A stretch of 64,000 nt of DNA from Nitrospirota bacterium (GCA_035516965.1 DATIZR010000061.1:1-64000); one strand, 5' to 3'; positions 25,726 to 35,248 are shown, counted from the stretch's first letter. Translations and numbers: made by a program. Notes: generated by a model from the letters alone, not told the origin.

Positions 25726-25893
25726 AGGTTCCTCTCCCTGCCGTTGCCGAATTTGAATGCACATGCAATAGAAGCGGCCCTTACTATAGCATAAAACAAC
25801 CCATGCATCCAACACTTTTGCCTCGAACAGCAGCGCCCCGCTGGACACATCTAAGCCGCAGACAGACGGCCGGTGTTGCGGTATAATGATTCC

Positions 25894-26364
25894 ATGGCGC
25901 ACGCACCGCGTACAATCCTGATGATGTCTCTCCTGTCGCTTACTCCGGGCCTGATGCTCGCAGCCTGCACCGGCGTGCCCCCCGCCAATCTCGGGGTGAA
26001 GGACGGGAAGCTCGCGTCCTGCCCTCCGACCCCCAACTGCGTATCCAGCCAGAGCTCCGACCAGGAGCATGCCGTGGAACCGCTGCGATTCACGGGACCG
26101 CGGCCCCAGGCAGTTGCCGTCATGAAAAACCTGATCCTTCACATGAAACGGACGCGCATCACGGAAGAGCGGGATTCGTACCTGCGCACCGAGTTCACGA
26201 GCGCCGTATTCCGCTTTGTGGACGATGTGGAGTTCTTCTTCGATGATGATTCCAAGACCATCCAGGTCCGATCGGCATCCCGTCTCGGCCATTCCGATTT
26301 CGGCGTGAACCGGAGCAGGATCGAGGACATCAGGAAACTCTGGAATGCTTCCGCGAGCCCTTGA
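25894..26364 (+). CDS. DUF1499 lipoprotein
   Basis: 156 residues from the ATG at 25894. The leader ends in a lipobox (LMLAAC, near residue 27). The body is DUF1499: CPPTPNCVSSQ near the start, then YLRTEFTSAVFRFVDDVEFFFDD and the closing VRSASRLGHSDFGVNRSRIE. A TATAAT box at 25882-25887 lies only seven bases before the ATG, so transcription might begin almost at the start codon. The next gene follows after 8 bases. Function of DUF1499 proteins is unknown. Confidence 0.85.
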   Translation: MAHAPRTILMMSLLSLTPGLMLAACTGVPPANLGVKDGKLASCPPTPNCVSSQSSDQEHAVEPLRFTGPRPQAVAVMKNLILHMKRTRITEERDSYLRTEFTSAVFRFVDDVEFFFDDDSKTIQVRSASRLGHSDFGVNRSRIEDIRKLWNASASP

Positions 26365-26371
26365 GGTGAAC

Positions 26372-27079
26372 ATGAAGTCCGGACCGCCTGCCACAGCCGT
26401 TTCCGTGATCATTCCCGTTCTGCACGAGGCAGCATGCATCAACGAGGCGATCGCACGATGCCGGGAACTGGACGGAGGCAATAACGCGGAGATCGTCGTC
26501 GTGGACGGATCCCCGGACTGCGAAACGATCAGCGCCGTCAGTGGCCCCGGTGTCGTCACCGCATGCTCCCCGGCGGGCCGGGGCCGCCAGATGAACCGGG
26601 GAGCAGAGCTCGCCTCGGGAGCGGTCCTGCTCTTCCTGCATGTTGACACGGCTCTCCCTTTGGATGCGCTCGCCCGGGTTCGTGACCTGTTGGAAGACGC
26701 TACAATCGTCGCCGGCGCCTTCCGCCTCGGCATTGCCAGCGGCCGGAAGATCTACCGGGTGACAGAGCGCTACGTCGGCCTCCGCACGCGTTTGACGAGA
26801 ATCCCCTTCGGGGACCAGGCCATCTTCATCCGGCGCGGTTATTTCGAGGCGATCGGCGGGTATCGCAACATACCGCTCATGGAAGACGTCGAGTTGATGA
26901 CCCGCATACGAAAGCGGGGCGACCGGATCGGCATCGTCCGGGAAAAGGTCATGACCTCGCCGCGCAGGTGGGAGCGGGAAGGCATTTTTTCCTGCACATT
27001 CAGGAACTGGGCGCTGCAGCTGTCGTACTCCCTCGGGGTCTCCCCCGAGCGCCTTGCCCGATGGTATCGCTCTTCGTGA
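26372..27079 (+). CDS. Glycosyltransferase, TIGR04283 type (rSAM/selenodomain-associated transferase 2)
   Basis: 235 residues, start after TTGAGGTGAAC. A GT-A glycosyltransferase family 2 fold: VSVIIPVLHEAACI, EIVVVDGSPD, the RGRQMNRGA motif and LFLHVDTALP with the metal-binding DxD-like HVD. FGDQAIFIRR and PLMEDVELMTRI are diagnostic of TIGR04283. These genes usually sit beside the TIGR04282 partner (27907 here) and are linked to selenium- or radical-SAM-associated pathways, with the sugar donor and acceptor unknown. It begins 8 bases after the DUF1499 gene. Confidence 0.88.
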   Translation: MKSGPPATAVSVIIPVLHEAACINEAIARCRELDGGNNAEIVVVDGSPDCETISAVSGPGVVTACSPAGRGRQMNRGAELASGAVLLFLHVDTALPLDALARVRDLLEDATIVAGAFRLGIASGRKIYRVTERYVGLRTRLTRIPFGDQAIFIRRGYFEAIGGYRNIPLMEDVELMTRIRKRGDRIGIVREKVMTSPRRWEREGIFSCTFRNWALQLSYSLGVSPERLARWYRSS

Positions 27080-27086
27080 GGAATCG

Positions 27087-27812
27087 ATGAAGAGGAGTGT
27101 TGCCGCCCCCTTGCTGCTTTTCATAACCGCGTTGTTCCTGACGGTCCCCTCCCCGGCCGCACAGCAGAAGCGCGTCCTCTTCCGGGAGGACTTCGACAAC
27201 CTCGACAACTGGAAGGATTTTTTCTTCCCCAAGATACAGCGTCATTCGACCTATACGATCGAGCGGCACGACGGGAGCCATGTACTCAGGGCCGAGAGCA
27301 AGGCCTCGGCGTCGGCCATCGTGTACAACCGTTCCTTCAACGTCTATGAATACCCGCGGGGTCGGTGGAAGTGGAAAGTGGCGAACCTGTACCGCAGGGG
27401 CGACGCGCGGACGCGTGAAGGCGATGACTATCCCATCCGCATCTATATCATGTTCGAGTATGACCCGGCCCGTGCCGGGATCCTGGAACGCATGCAACAC
27501 GGACTTGCCAGGACGCTCTACGGCGAGTACCCGCCGCACAGCAGTCTCAGCTATGCCTGGGCCAGCAAGCGGGAGCCTTCGTTCATCATGACCAGCCCTT
27601 ATACCGGCCGGGCCAAGATGGTGCTCCTGGAGCAGGGCCCCGCCAAGGTCGGCACCTGGCAGGAGGAAGCGGTCAACTTCCTGGATGACTACCGCAGGGC
27701 CTTTGGCGCAGACCCTCCGCCGGAGGCGCGGATCGCGATCATGAACGATTCGGACAATACCGGCGAAGCGTCTGTTTCCTGGCTCGAATACCTCGAGGTC
27801 TTCAGTGACTGA
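27087..27812 (+). CDS. DUF3047 secreted protein
   Basis: 241 residues, ATG at 27087, 8 bases after the transferase stop. A signal peptide with cleavage after SPAA (near 24) is followed by a DUF3047 beta-sandwich: FREDFDNLDNWKDFFFPKI, GRWKWKV, and the closing VSWLEYLEVFSD; the latter resembles carbohydrate-binding-type folds. Likely periplasmic, and part of the same operon as the two transferases. Confidence 0.85.
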   Translation: MKRSVAAPLLLFITALFLTVPSPAAQQKRVLFREDFDNLDNWKDFFFPKIQRHSTYTIERHDGSHVLRAESKASASAIVYNRSFNVYEYPRGRWKWKVANLYRRGDARTREGDDYPIRIYIMFEYDPARAGILERMQHGLARTLYGEYPPHSSLSYAWASKREPSFIMTSPYTGRAKMVLLEQGPAKVGTWQEEAVNFLDDYRRAFGADPPPEARIAIMNDSDNTGEASVSWLEYLEVFSD

Positions 27813-27906
27813 GGCCTGGCCGCGTCCTGCATGTTGCAATCGCCGCTCAGGTGTGGGATACTGGCACTACCAAGTTCGAGCGTGGCTGCGTGATCAGTGT
27901 CAGCCT

Positions 27907-28599
27907 ATGAATGACCGTCAGATCGTTCTCCTGTTCATCAAGGCCCCGATGCAGGGCCGGGTCAAGTCGCGGCTCGCCGACACAATCGGAGAGGAGGCGG
28001 CACTCGACCTGTACAGGAGATTCATCCTCGATACGATCGATATGCTCGAGAGGACCGGTTGCGAGTTCCGGATCTTCTGCCACCCTCCGGAAGCAGTTGC
28101 GGACGTCTCTCACTGGCTCCGTGCAGGTAGTCCCGTGATGCCGCAGGAAGGCGATGATCTGGGGGCAAGAATGGAGAACGCCTTTCGCCGTGTGTTTTCG
28201 GAAGGGTGGTCGCGCGCGGTGCTTCTCGGCAGCGATATCCCCGACCTTCCGGAGAGCGTCATCCCCGAGGCGTTCACGCTGATCATGAAGCACAAGGTGG
28301 TCCTGGGCCCGGCCGCGGACGGCGGGTATTATCTGATCGGGTTCGACCGGGAAGCATTTCTGCCTGCGCCGTTCAACGGCATGTCCTGGAGCACCCCGGA
28401 CGTGTTGATACGGACCAGAGACGTGCTGCAGGCAGCCGGCCTCCGGGTCCCGCTGCTCAGGGAATGGCGCGATGTCGACTCCTTCGACGACCTGCGGGCG
28501 CTCGCCGCGCGGAGCGGCCATTCCCCGTTCCGTTCATCGCGGACCATGACGTACCTCGCACAGAACAGGAGCCTCCTTGCTCGTGGCCGGTCGCACTAA
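27907..28599 (+). CDS. TIGR04282/DUF2064 transferase (rSAM/selenodomain-associated transferase 1)
   Basis: 230 residues from the ATG at 27907; the upstream extension lacks similarity. Nucleotidyltransferase-like GT-A fold: IKAPMQGRVKSRLA (the substrate-binding PxxGxxKTRLA-type signature), LLGSDIPDLP, and LGPAADGGYYLIGF with the Asp-Gly-Gly motif. Found in the same operon as TIGR04283 in many bacteria. It overlaps the next gene by 23 bases. Confidence 0.88.
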   Translation: MNDRQIVLLFIKAPMQGRVKSRLADTIGEEAALDLYRRFILDTIDMLERTGCEFRIFCHPPEAVADVSHWLRAGSPVMPQEGDDLGARMENAFRRVFSEGWSRAVLLGSDIPDLPESVIPEAFTLIMKHKVVLGPAADGGYYLIGFDREAFLPAPFNGMSWSTPDVLIRTRDVLQAAGLRVPLLREWRDVDSFDDLRALAARSGHSPFRSSRTMTYLAQNRSLLARGRSH

Positions 28600-29284
28600 A
28601 AAAATCATCCTGCTGGCCGTCCTGGTCGCCGCGGTCTTTGCGGTCCGCGCCTGGCTGCCGGAAGGCGACCTTACCCTCGAGACGCTGAAACGGGAGAGGG
28701 ATGTTCTGCTCGCGGCCGTTCAGGACCGCTACCTGCTTTCCGTTGCCGCCTATATCTCCCTCTACATCCTTGTCGCGGCCCTGTCCATACCGGGTGCGGC
28801 GATCATGACCCTGGCCGGAGGCTACCTGTTCGGAGTGCTGCCCGCGACGCTCTATGTCGCCTTCGGCGCAACGACCGGCGCAACGCTGGCATTTCTCGTT
28901 TCCCGCTACCTCCTGGGGTCCTGGCTGCAGACGAGATACGGCGGTCAGCTGAAGAGGTTCAACGAAGAGATCGCGAGGAACGGCGCCCGCTACATGCTGA
29001 CCCTGCGTCTGATCCCGGTCTTTCCCTTCTTCCTGATCAACGCGCTGTCAGGATTCACGAACATCCCGCTCAGGACGTTCGTCTGGACGACGGCACTCGG
29101 CATGGTTCCGGCAAGCGTCGTCTTTGCCTATGCGGGCAGGCAGTTCGGTTCCATCAACTCCGTCTCGGAGATACTGTCCCCCGGCGTCCTGGCAGCTTTT
29201 GCGGCCCTTGCCCTCTTTGCCCTCCTGCCGGCCGTGCTCGAGCGGCGGAAGGCCGGAAAGAACGCATCGTCGCACCGGCCTTGA
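28577..29284 (+). CDS. TVP38/TMEM64 (DedA-like) membrane protein
   Basis: 235 residues. The TTG at 28577 is preceded by AGGAG with a 5-base spacing; a GTG six bases later is an alternative. Five or six membrane helices and the VTT/SNARE-associated core are visible: SIPGAAIMTLAGGYLFGVLPATLYV, GATTGATLAFLVSRYL, and LRLIPVFPFFLINALSGFT. DedA-superfamily proteins are associated with lipid scrambling. Overlap with the upstream gene indicates translational coupling in the 25.9-29.3 kb operon. Confidence 0.88.
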   Translation: MLVAGRTKKIILLAVLVAAVFAVRAWLPEGDLTLETLKRERDVLLAAVQDRYLLSVAAYISLYILVAALSIPGAAIMTLAGGYLFGVLPATLYVAFGATTGATLAFLVSRYLLGSWLQTRYGGQLKRFNEEIARNGARYMLTLRLIPVFPFFLINALSGFTNIPLRTFVWTTALGMVPASVVFAYAGRQFGSINSVSEILSPGVLAAFAALALFALLPAVLERRKAGKNASSHRP

Positions 29285-29309
29285 AGTCACTTTCCTCGGG
29301 AGGTTTTCC

Positions 29310-29948
29310 ATGGACAGGAAAACGAAAACAGCTGAGATCCTGAAGCGGCTCAAAAAAGAGTACACCGGAAAGCCGTCGACCATGCTCCGGTTCACCACGC
29401 CTCTCGAACTGCTGGTCGCGACGATCCTGTCGGCGCAGACCACCGACGTTCTAGTGAACAAGGTGACCCTTCCGCTGTTCCAAAAATACCGGACCGCAGG
29501 CGACTACGCGAAGACCCCTCCCGGAGAGATCGCTCTGGACATCAGGTCGGTCAACTTCTACAACACCAAGGCGAAGAACATTCACCGGATGGCGAACCTC
29601 CTTCAGGAAAAATTCGGCGGCATGGTGCCGCGGACCATGGAGGAGCTCGTTACGCTGCCCGGGGTCGCGCGGAAAACCGCCAACATCGTGCTCTCGGCGG
29701 CATTCGGCATCCGGGAAGGCATCGCGGTCGACACCCACGTAACGCGCCTTGCGAACCGTCTCGGCCTCACGAAGCAGCAGGACCCCGTCAAGATCGAGCA
29801 GGACCTCATGGCCGTGACGCCGAAAAAGGACTGGGGCAACCTGGCCTACCTGCTTATCTTCCATGGCAGGGCCGTGTGCCGGGCAAAAAAGCCGGACCAT
29901 GGTGCATGCGTCCTGTTCGACATCTGTCCGTCGCGGAACATCCCCTGA
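29310..29948 (+). CDS. nth: Endonuclease III (DNA glycosylase/AP lyase)
   Basis: 212 residues, ATG after CTCGGGAGGTTTTCC. Helix-hairpin-helix LPGVARKTANIV with the catalytic K122, and VDTHV with D141, give glycosylase and beta-lyase chemistry on oxidised pyrimidines. The C-terminal iron-sulfur ligands have the right spacing but one is changed: C190-x6-H197-x2-C200-x5-C206, with His in place of the second Cys. His can ligate clusters, so the enzyme may still be active. Confidence 0.92.
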   Translation: MDRKTKTAEILKRLKKEYTGKPSTMLRFTTPLELLVATILSAQTTDVLVNKVTLPLFQKYRTAGDYAKTPPGEIALDIRSVNFYNTKAKNIHRMANLLQEKFGGMVPRTMEELVTLPGVARKTANIVLSAAFGIREGIAVDTHVTRLANRLGLTKQQDPVKIEQDLMAVTPKKDWGNLAYLLIFHGRAVCRAKKPDHGACVLFDICPSRNIP

Positions 29949-30130
29949 TCTCCCGCGGAGAGCACGGGATGAAGGCAGGGCACATCCCGACGGAAGACGG
30001 CCGGATGCCCAGCCATGGTCCGCGGTGCGCCGGTTGTTTTCGATGCGAATTCCGTTTGATTCCCGCGGGTCCCGGGGCTTTTGGCTGGGCCGCATTTCCT
30101 CCCTGGTCCGCCGTCTGACCAAAAAATGTC

Positions 30131-30158
30131 TTGACTATCCTTCGCGACTCTGTATAAT
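30131..30158 (+). promoter_or_regulatory. Sigma-70-type promoter ahead of dprA
   Basis: TTGACT (30131-30136), 16-base spacer, TATAAT (30153-30158). Transcription should begin near 30165, giving a ~40-base leader for dprA and probably the smg-topA genes after it. Confidence 0.7.
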
Positions 30159-30203
30159 TTCTACCCTTAAGCGCAGAAAATCCCCCTGTTCGCCGGACCC
30201 CGC

Positions 30204-31304
30204 ATGCATGGAAGCATCGATCCCGCGTTATCCTGGATAGGACTCAGCAGCATTCCGGGCGTCGGACGCGCCACCTTCAGGAAGCTCGTTGCGCATTTCG
30301 GATCACCGGAGCGCGCGCTCAATGCGAACCGCGACGAGCTCTCGGGCGTCGACGGCCTGCCGGACAGGGTGATCGCTGCCATTACGACCACCTCCTGGCG
30401 CGCATTCGCCGAGCGGGAGCTGGAACTGGCACGGAGCTCGGAAACGCAGATCGTGACCGCGGACAGCGATTCGTACCCGGCGGGCCTGAAAAATACGGCC
30501 GATGCCCCCCTTTTTCTGTACGTGCGGGGCAACCTGCAGGCGGACGACGGGATCGCGATCGTAGGCACGCGCAGGCCCACGCACTACGGGGTGCGCGTTG
30601 CTCGCGGCCTTGCATCGGAGCTCGCATCGGCCGGCCTCACCGTGGTAAGCGGGCTGGCACGCGGCATTGATACCCAGGCGCACCGCGGAGCGCTGGACGC
30701 ACGGGGAAGAACGATCGCGGTCCTCGGGTGCGGCATCGATGTTGTCTATCCCGCGGAGAACAGGGACCTCCTGCATGAGATCATCGGGAGCGGGGCGGTC
30801 GTTACCGAGAACCCCTTCGGGACGAAGCCGGAGGCGGGCTACTTCCCGGCGCGGAACCGGATCATCAGCGGCCTGGCGCGGGGAACGGTCATCATTGAAG
30901 CGGCTGAGGACAGCGGGTCGCTGATCACCGCTGAGTACACGCGCCAGCAGGGGCGCAAACTCTTTGCCGTCCCGGGGAATATCGGGTCGCCGAGCAGCAG
31001 GGGCGCGAACAGCCTGATCAAACAGGGCGCCCTGCTGGTCGAGGGCGCCGGCGACATCCTGCAGGAACTGGGGATCAGGCGAACCAACGGACCGCGGCAG
31101 CGGCCAATGCGGCCCGGCGCGGAGCTCGACCGGGAAGAATCGGCTGCCTACGACTGCATAACCGGCGAGCCGAAGCACATAGACGTGATCATGAATGAAA
31201 GCCGCCTGAGCGCCTCACGGCTGAGCGGCACGCTGATAACCCTCGAGCTCAAGGGCCTTGTGAAACAGCTGCCGGGGAAGTATTATGTGAGGGAAGCCTC
31301 ATAG
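30204..31304 (+). CDS. dprA: DNA processing protein DprA
   Basis: 366 residues. An N-terminal SAM-like helical region with IPGVGRATFRKL, the Rossmann DprA core (PLFLYVRGNL, IVGTRRPTHYG, SGLARGIDTQAH, FPARNRIISGLA, EAAEDSGSLITA) and a C-terminal winged helix (~300-366). It loads RecA on incoming single-stranded DNA during transformation. Starts at the first of two nearby ATGs (30204, 30208 is out of frame). A ComFB-like gene occurs at 48.8 kb, but no other competence genes are seen. Confidence 0.93.
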   Translation: MHGSIDPALSWIGLSSIPGVGRATFRKLVAHFGSPERALNANRDELSGVDGLPDRVIAAITTTSWRAFAERELELARSSETQIVTADSDSYPAGLKNTADAPLFLYVRGNLQADDGIAIVGTRRPTHYGVRVARGLASELASAGLTVVSGLARGIDTQAHRGALDARGRTIAVLGCGIDVVYPAENRDLLHEIIGSGAVVTENPFGTKPEAGYFPARNRIISGLARGTVIIEAAEDSGSLITAEYTRQQGRKLFAVPGNIGSPSSRGANSLIKQGALLVEGAGDILQELGIRRTNGPRQRPMRPGAELDREESAAYDCITGEPKHIDVIMNESRLSASRLSGTLITLELKGLVKQLPGKYYVREAS

Positions 31305-31364
31305 CATGTTCAGGCGGCAATGCTCGCTCGATTCTGTCACTTGAACTCTTTTCCGGAGGATCGG

Positions 31365-31841
31365 TTGGACGAACTGATGATGAACCTGTTCTCGCTCATC
31401 GCGGACCAGGTACGGGACAAACAGGAACTGTTCGACGATGAAGGCAAGATCATGCAGACGCTCCTGAACGGCGGGTACGACCTGCACGACGCGGACGCGG
31501 CTCTGACGCTTATGCAGACGCTGGTACAGAAGCAGGCAGAGAACTTTTTCTCGCCCGATCAGGCTGGCTGTCCTGCGGGCATCCGGACCATGAACAGCGA
31601 GGAGCGGCGCCGGTTGACGCCGGAAGCGTTCGCCTTCGCGGTGAAGCTCACCCATCTCGGCATTCTCACGGAAAACCAGCGGGAGGAGATCCTTGAGCGC
31701 GCCATGGGCTTGTCACGGGGGCGGGCCGAGCTTGACGAGGTCAAGGCCCTCACCGCATTCCTGCTCTTCGCCGGCCTCCATGACCACGAGGACGATGACC
31801 CTTCGGGTCACCATGCAATCAGGCGTACGGCCTGGAACTAA
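31365..31841 (+). CDS. smg: DUF494/Smg family protein
   Basis: 158 residues from TTG 31365, which sits 4 bases after GGAGGA; ATG 31377 is the alternative. The length matches Smg (about 157). Helical, acidic protein: LFSLIADQVRDKQELFDDEGKIMQTLLNGGYD, and RRLTPEAFAFAVKLTHLGILTENQREEILERAM. The dprA-smg-topA order is widely conserved. The molecular function is not established. Confidence 0.88.
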   Translation: MDELMMNLFSLIADQVRDKQELFDDEGKIMQTLLNGGYDLHDADAALTLMQTLVQKQAENFFSPDQAGCPAGIRTMNSEERRRLTPEAFAFAVKLTHLGILTENQREEILERAMGLSRGRAELDEVKALTAFLLFAGLHDHEDDDPSGHHAIRRTAWN

Positions 31842-31876
31842 CGCTCCCGCCTCTGCGGGAAAAGGTTGTCAATCTC

Positions 31877-34174
31877 ATGAAATCGCTTGTCATAGTGGAG
31901 TCGCCCGCCAAGGCGAAGACGATCACCAAGTACCTGGGCAAGGACTACACGGTCAAGGCGTCCGTGGGCCACATCATGGACCTGCCGAAGAGCAAGCTCG
32001 GCGTCGACATTGAAAAGGACTTCCAGCCCCAGTACATCCAGATCAAGGGCAAGGGACCGGTGGTCAAGGAACTCAAGTCCGCGGCAAAGAAGGCCGACCG
32101 GATCCTGATCGCGACCGACCCGGACCGCGAGGGAGAAGCCATCGCCGCCCACGTTGCCGTGGTCGTCTCCACGACGGCCAAGACCGAGGAAATCTACCGC
32201 GTCCTGTTCAACGAGATCACCAAGAAGGCCATCCTGGCGGCGATCGAGAAGCCAGGCAAGATCGACCCGAACAAAGTGGACGCCCAGCAGGCCCGTCGCG
32301 TGCTCGACCGCCTCGTCGGCTACCAGATCAGCCCGATCCTGTGGAAAAAGGTGCGCCGCGGGCTTTCGGCCGGCCGCGTGCAGTCCGTGGCCCTGCGCAT
32401 CATCTGCGAACGGGAAGAAGAGATCAAGGCCTTTGTGCCCGAGGAGTTCTGGTCCCTGACCGCCCTTCTCGAGGGCAGGGTGCCCCCGCAGTTCGAGGCC
32501 AAGCTGCTCAAGAAGGATGAGGAGAAGCTCAGGGTCAAGAGCAACGAGGAAGTTCAGAAGATCCTTGCGGACCTCAAAGGCAAACCCTACGCGGTCTCTA
32601 AGGTGGAGAAAAAGGAGCGGCGGCGCAACCCCGTCGCGCCTTTCACCACAAGCAAGCTGCAGCAGGAAGGCGGCAGGAAGCTCGGTTTTACCTCCAAACG
32701 GACCATGGGCATCGCCCAATCGCTCTACGAAGGCGTGGACCTCGGCAAGGAAGGCACTGTCGGCCTCATCACCTATATGAGGACTGACTCGACCCGCGTG
32801 GGCAAGGAGGCCCAGGACGAGGCACGGGAGCTGATCGCCGCCAAGTTCGGCAAGGACTACCTGCCGGAGAAGGCGCCGGTCTATGCCAGCGCAAAGAGCG
32901 CCCAGGAGGCCCATGAGGCCATCCGTCCCACGTCGGTCATGTGGGAGCCCGATGCGATCAAGCAATACCTCGAGCCGGACCAGTACAAGCTCTACAAGCT
33001 CATCTGGAACCGCTTCGTCGCAAGCCAGATGAATCCGGCGGTCATCGACCAGACCTCGGTCGACATCAAGGCCGGCGAGTACACCTTCCGCGCCACGGGA
33101 TCGGTGGTCAAGTTCCCCGGCTTCATGGCAGTCTATATGGAAGAAAAGGCCGAGGACCAGGCCCCGTCCGAGGACGAGGGAGAGGCCGTTCTTCCGCCGC
33201 TGGCCGAGGGCGACGTGCTGACGCTGGTCAAGCTCGCCCCCAAGCAGCATTTCACCCAGCCGCCGCCGCGGTTCTCCGAAGCGCTGCTCGTCAAAACGCT
33301 CGAAGAAAAAGGCATCGGCAGACCGAGCACCTACGCGGCCATCATCTCCACGATCCAGGACCGCGACTACGTCCAGAAGATCGAGAACAAGTTCCGCCCC
33401 ACCGAACTCGGCGTGCTCGTGAACACCCTCCTCGTGAACCACTTTCCCGTGATCATGGACGTGGCGTTCACCGCAAAGATGGAAGAGGAGCTCGACAAGA
33501 TCGAGGAAGGACAGATGCCCTGGGTCGACGCGGTCAGGGACTTCTACAAGCCCTTCAATGAAAGCCTGGAAAAGGCCCAGGCCGAGATGAAAGACTTCAA
33601 GGCGGAACTCACGCCCACGGACATCACCTGCGAAAAATGCGGCAAGCCCATGGTGATCAAATGGGGCCGGAACGGGCAGTTCCTCGCCTGCAGCGGCTAC
33701 CCGGACTGCAAGAACACGAAGCCCTTCATCCGCAAGGAGAACGGCGAGGTCGAGGCGGCGCCCGAAGAAACGACCGATGAGCTCTGCCCCAAGTGCGGCT
33801 CGCCCATGGTGGTCAAGCGCGGGCGGTTCGGCAAGTTCCTCGCCTGCTCCCGCTATCCCGACTGCAGCCATACCCAGGGCATGTCCACGGGCGTAGCCTG
33901 CCCCGAGGACGGCGGCAAGATCGTGGAGCGGCGCTCCCGGTTCGGCAAGATGTTCTACTCCTGCGCCAACTATCCTGCCTGCAAGTACGCCATCTGGTAC
34001 AAGCCCGTGCTGCGTGCGTGCCCCCAGTGCGCCGCTCCTTTCCTCGTCGAGAAGTATTCCAAGAAGACCGGGCCCTTCATCGCCTGTTTGAATAAGGAAT
34101 GCGGGTACAAGGAAGAACCGCAACCCGCGGGACAGACGGCGGAGAGCGGAGCGCAGAATACCGAAAAAGGATAG
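31877..34174 (+). CDS. topA: DNA topoisomerase I
   Basis: 765 residues. TOPRIM domain with IVESPAKAKTI and the DxDxEGE-type TDPDREGEAIA; catalytic Tyr300 in ITYMRTDSTR; GRVQSVALRI and GIGRPSTYA core motifs. Four C-terminal four-cysteine zinc modules follow (CEKCGKPM, CPKCGSPM, CPEDGGK, CPQCAAPF starts), the third with only part of the cysteines. It relaxes negatively supercoiled DNA. Its long antisense open frame is a codon-bias shadow. Confidence 0.96.
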   Translation: MKSLVIVESPAKAKTITKYLGKDYTVKASVGHIMDLPKSKLGVDIEKDFQPQYIQIKGKGPVVKELKSAAKKADRILIATDPDREGEAIAAHVAVVVSTTAKTEEIYRVLFNEITKKAILAAIEKPGKIDPNKVDAQQARRVLDRLVGYQISPILWKKVRRGLSAGRVQSVALRIICEREEEIKAFVPEEFWSLTALLEGRVPPQFEAKLLKKDEEKLRVKSNEEVQKILADLKGKPYAVSKVEKKERRRNPVAPFTTSKLQQEGGRKLGFTSKRTMGIAQSLYEGVDLGKEGTVGLITYMRTDSTRVGKEAQDEARELIAAKFGKDYLPEKAPVYASAKSAQEAHEAIRPTSVMWEPDAIKQYLEPDQYKLYKLIWNRFVASQMNPAVIDQTSVDIKAGEYTFRATGSVVKFPGFMAVYMEEKAEDQAPSEDEGEAVLPPLAEGDVLTLVKLAPKQHFTQPPPRFSEALLVKTLEEKGIGRPSTYAAIISTIQDRDYVQKIENKFRPTELGVLVNTLLVNHFPVIMDVAFTAKMEEELDKIEEGQMPWVDAVRDFYKPFNESLEKAQAEMKDFKAELTPTDITCEKCGKPMVIKWGRNGQFLACSGYPDCKNTKPFIRKENGEVEAAPEETTDELCPKCGSPMVVKRGRFGKFLACSRYPDCSHTQGMSTGVACPEDGGKIVERRSRFGKMFYSCANYPACKYAIWYKPVLRACPQCAAPFLVEKYSKKTGPFIACLNKECGYKEEPQPAGQTAESGAQNTEKG

Positions 34175-34262
34175 AGGTGCTCCCCGTCACTCGTTTCTCG
34201 CTCCTCATCCCCTGCCAGTAGCCCCCTCTTGCAAAATCCCACCCCATACGCTAAAGTAATCC

Positions 34263-35153
34263 ATGCGCAGGGAAGTATTCGAGTTCCTTCGGTATCTCAA
34301 GCAGGAAAAGAACGTGTCGGAGCATACCGGGCGGAGCTACCGGGCAGACCTCGAACAATTCTTCGAATTCCTCGGAGACCGGCCGCTCGCCGATACGGAC
34401 CATCAACTGCTGCGACGGTTCATCGCCCACCTGCTCGATGGGAAGATGCAGAAATCATCGATCGCCCGGAAACTGTCGGCGCTGCGCTCGTTCTTCCGGT
34501 ATCTGAACCGGGAAGGCGTCATGACGGTGAACCCGGCCAGGCTCACCTCGACGCCGAGGCGCGAGAAGCGCCTTCCCCCGGTCATCACCGTGGATGACGC
34601 CGAACGCCTGATGAACGCGCCGGGCGGACCCGGGTCCTCCGGAGAGGAAGGGTCCGTGCTCAGGGACCGGGCAATCCTGGAGACCCTTTACTCCGCCGGA
34701 GTCCGCGCCGCCGAGCTGGTTGGCATGAACAGCGAAGACATCGACCGGCATGACAGGACCGTGCGAGTCCGCGGCAAGGGCCGGAAGGAGCGTATCGTGC
34801 CGATCGGGCAAAAGGCGCTGGATGCTATCGATCGCTATCAACGCTCGCGGAAGCCCACCACGGACGGCAGGGCGGTGTTCACCGGTCCGGGGGGAAATCG
34901 CTTGACAGTGCGTACCGTTCAGCGTATTTTAGAAAAATATCGCAAGCAACTGGGCCTGCTGCAGAAAGCGAGCCCCCACACGCTGAGACACAGCTTCGCA
35001 ACCCATCTGCTCGAGTCCGGAGCGGACCTGCGGGCGATCCAGGAGCTCCTGGGCCACGCAAGTCTCTCGACGACCCAGCGGTACACGCACCTGAACCTTA
35101 CCTCGCTCATGGACGTGTACGACCGGGCGCATCCGAAGGCGAGAAAAAAGTAG
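34263..35153 (+). CDS. xerC: Tyrosine recombinase XerC
   Basis: 296 residues. N-terminal core-binding SAM-like domain and catalytic domain with the R-K-H-R-H-Y set: R148 in SAGVRAAEL, Lys in GKGRKER, HTLRHSFATHLL, LGHASLSTTQRYTH with Tyr274. Resolves chromosome dimers at dif together with XerD. Placement after topA supports the XerC label over XerD. Confidence 0.93.
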   Translation: MRREVFEFLRYLKQEKNVSEHTGRSYRADLEQFFEFLGDRPLADTDHQLLRRFIAHLLDGKMQKSSIARKLSALRSFFRYLNREGVMTVNPARLTSTPRREKRLPPVITVDDAERLMNAPGGPGSSGEEGSVLRDRAILETLYSAGVRAAELVGMNSEDIDRHDRTVRVRGKGRKERIVPIGQKALDAIDRYQRSRKPTTDGRAVFTGPGGNRLTVRTVQRILEKYRKQLGLLQKASPHTLRHSFATHLLESGADLRAIQELLGHASLSTTQRYTHLNLTSLMDVYDRAHPKARKK

Positions 35154-35248
35154 CCAGGTAATGCAGCGGACCGATGGAGGAGCGACCAGGGGAATGCAAA
35201 GCGCATATGCGTTCTGCGGTCCGGCGTCCGGTCCTTTCGGGAGGCATC

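Noticed and set aside
31838-34123. 761-codon frame antisense to topA
   Set aside because: It mirrors topA codon positions in a GC-rich gene, is low in sequence complexity and matches no family; topA on the other strand is unambiguous.
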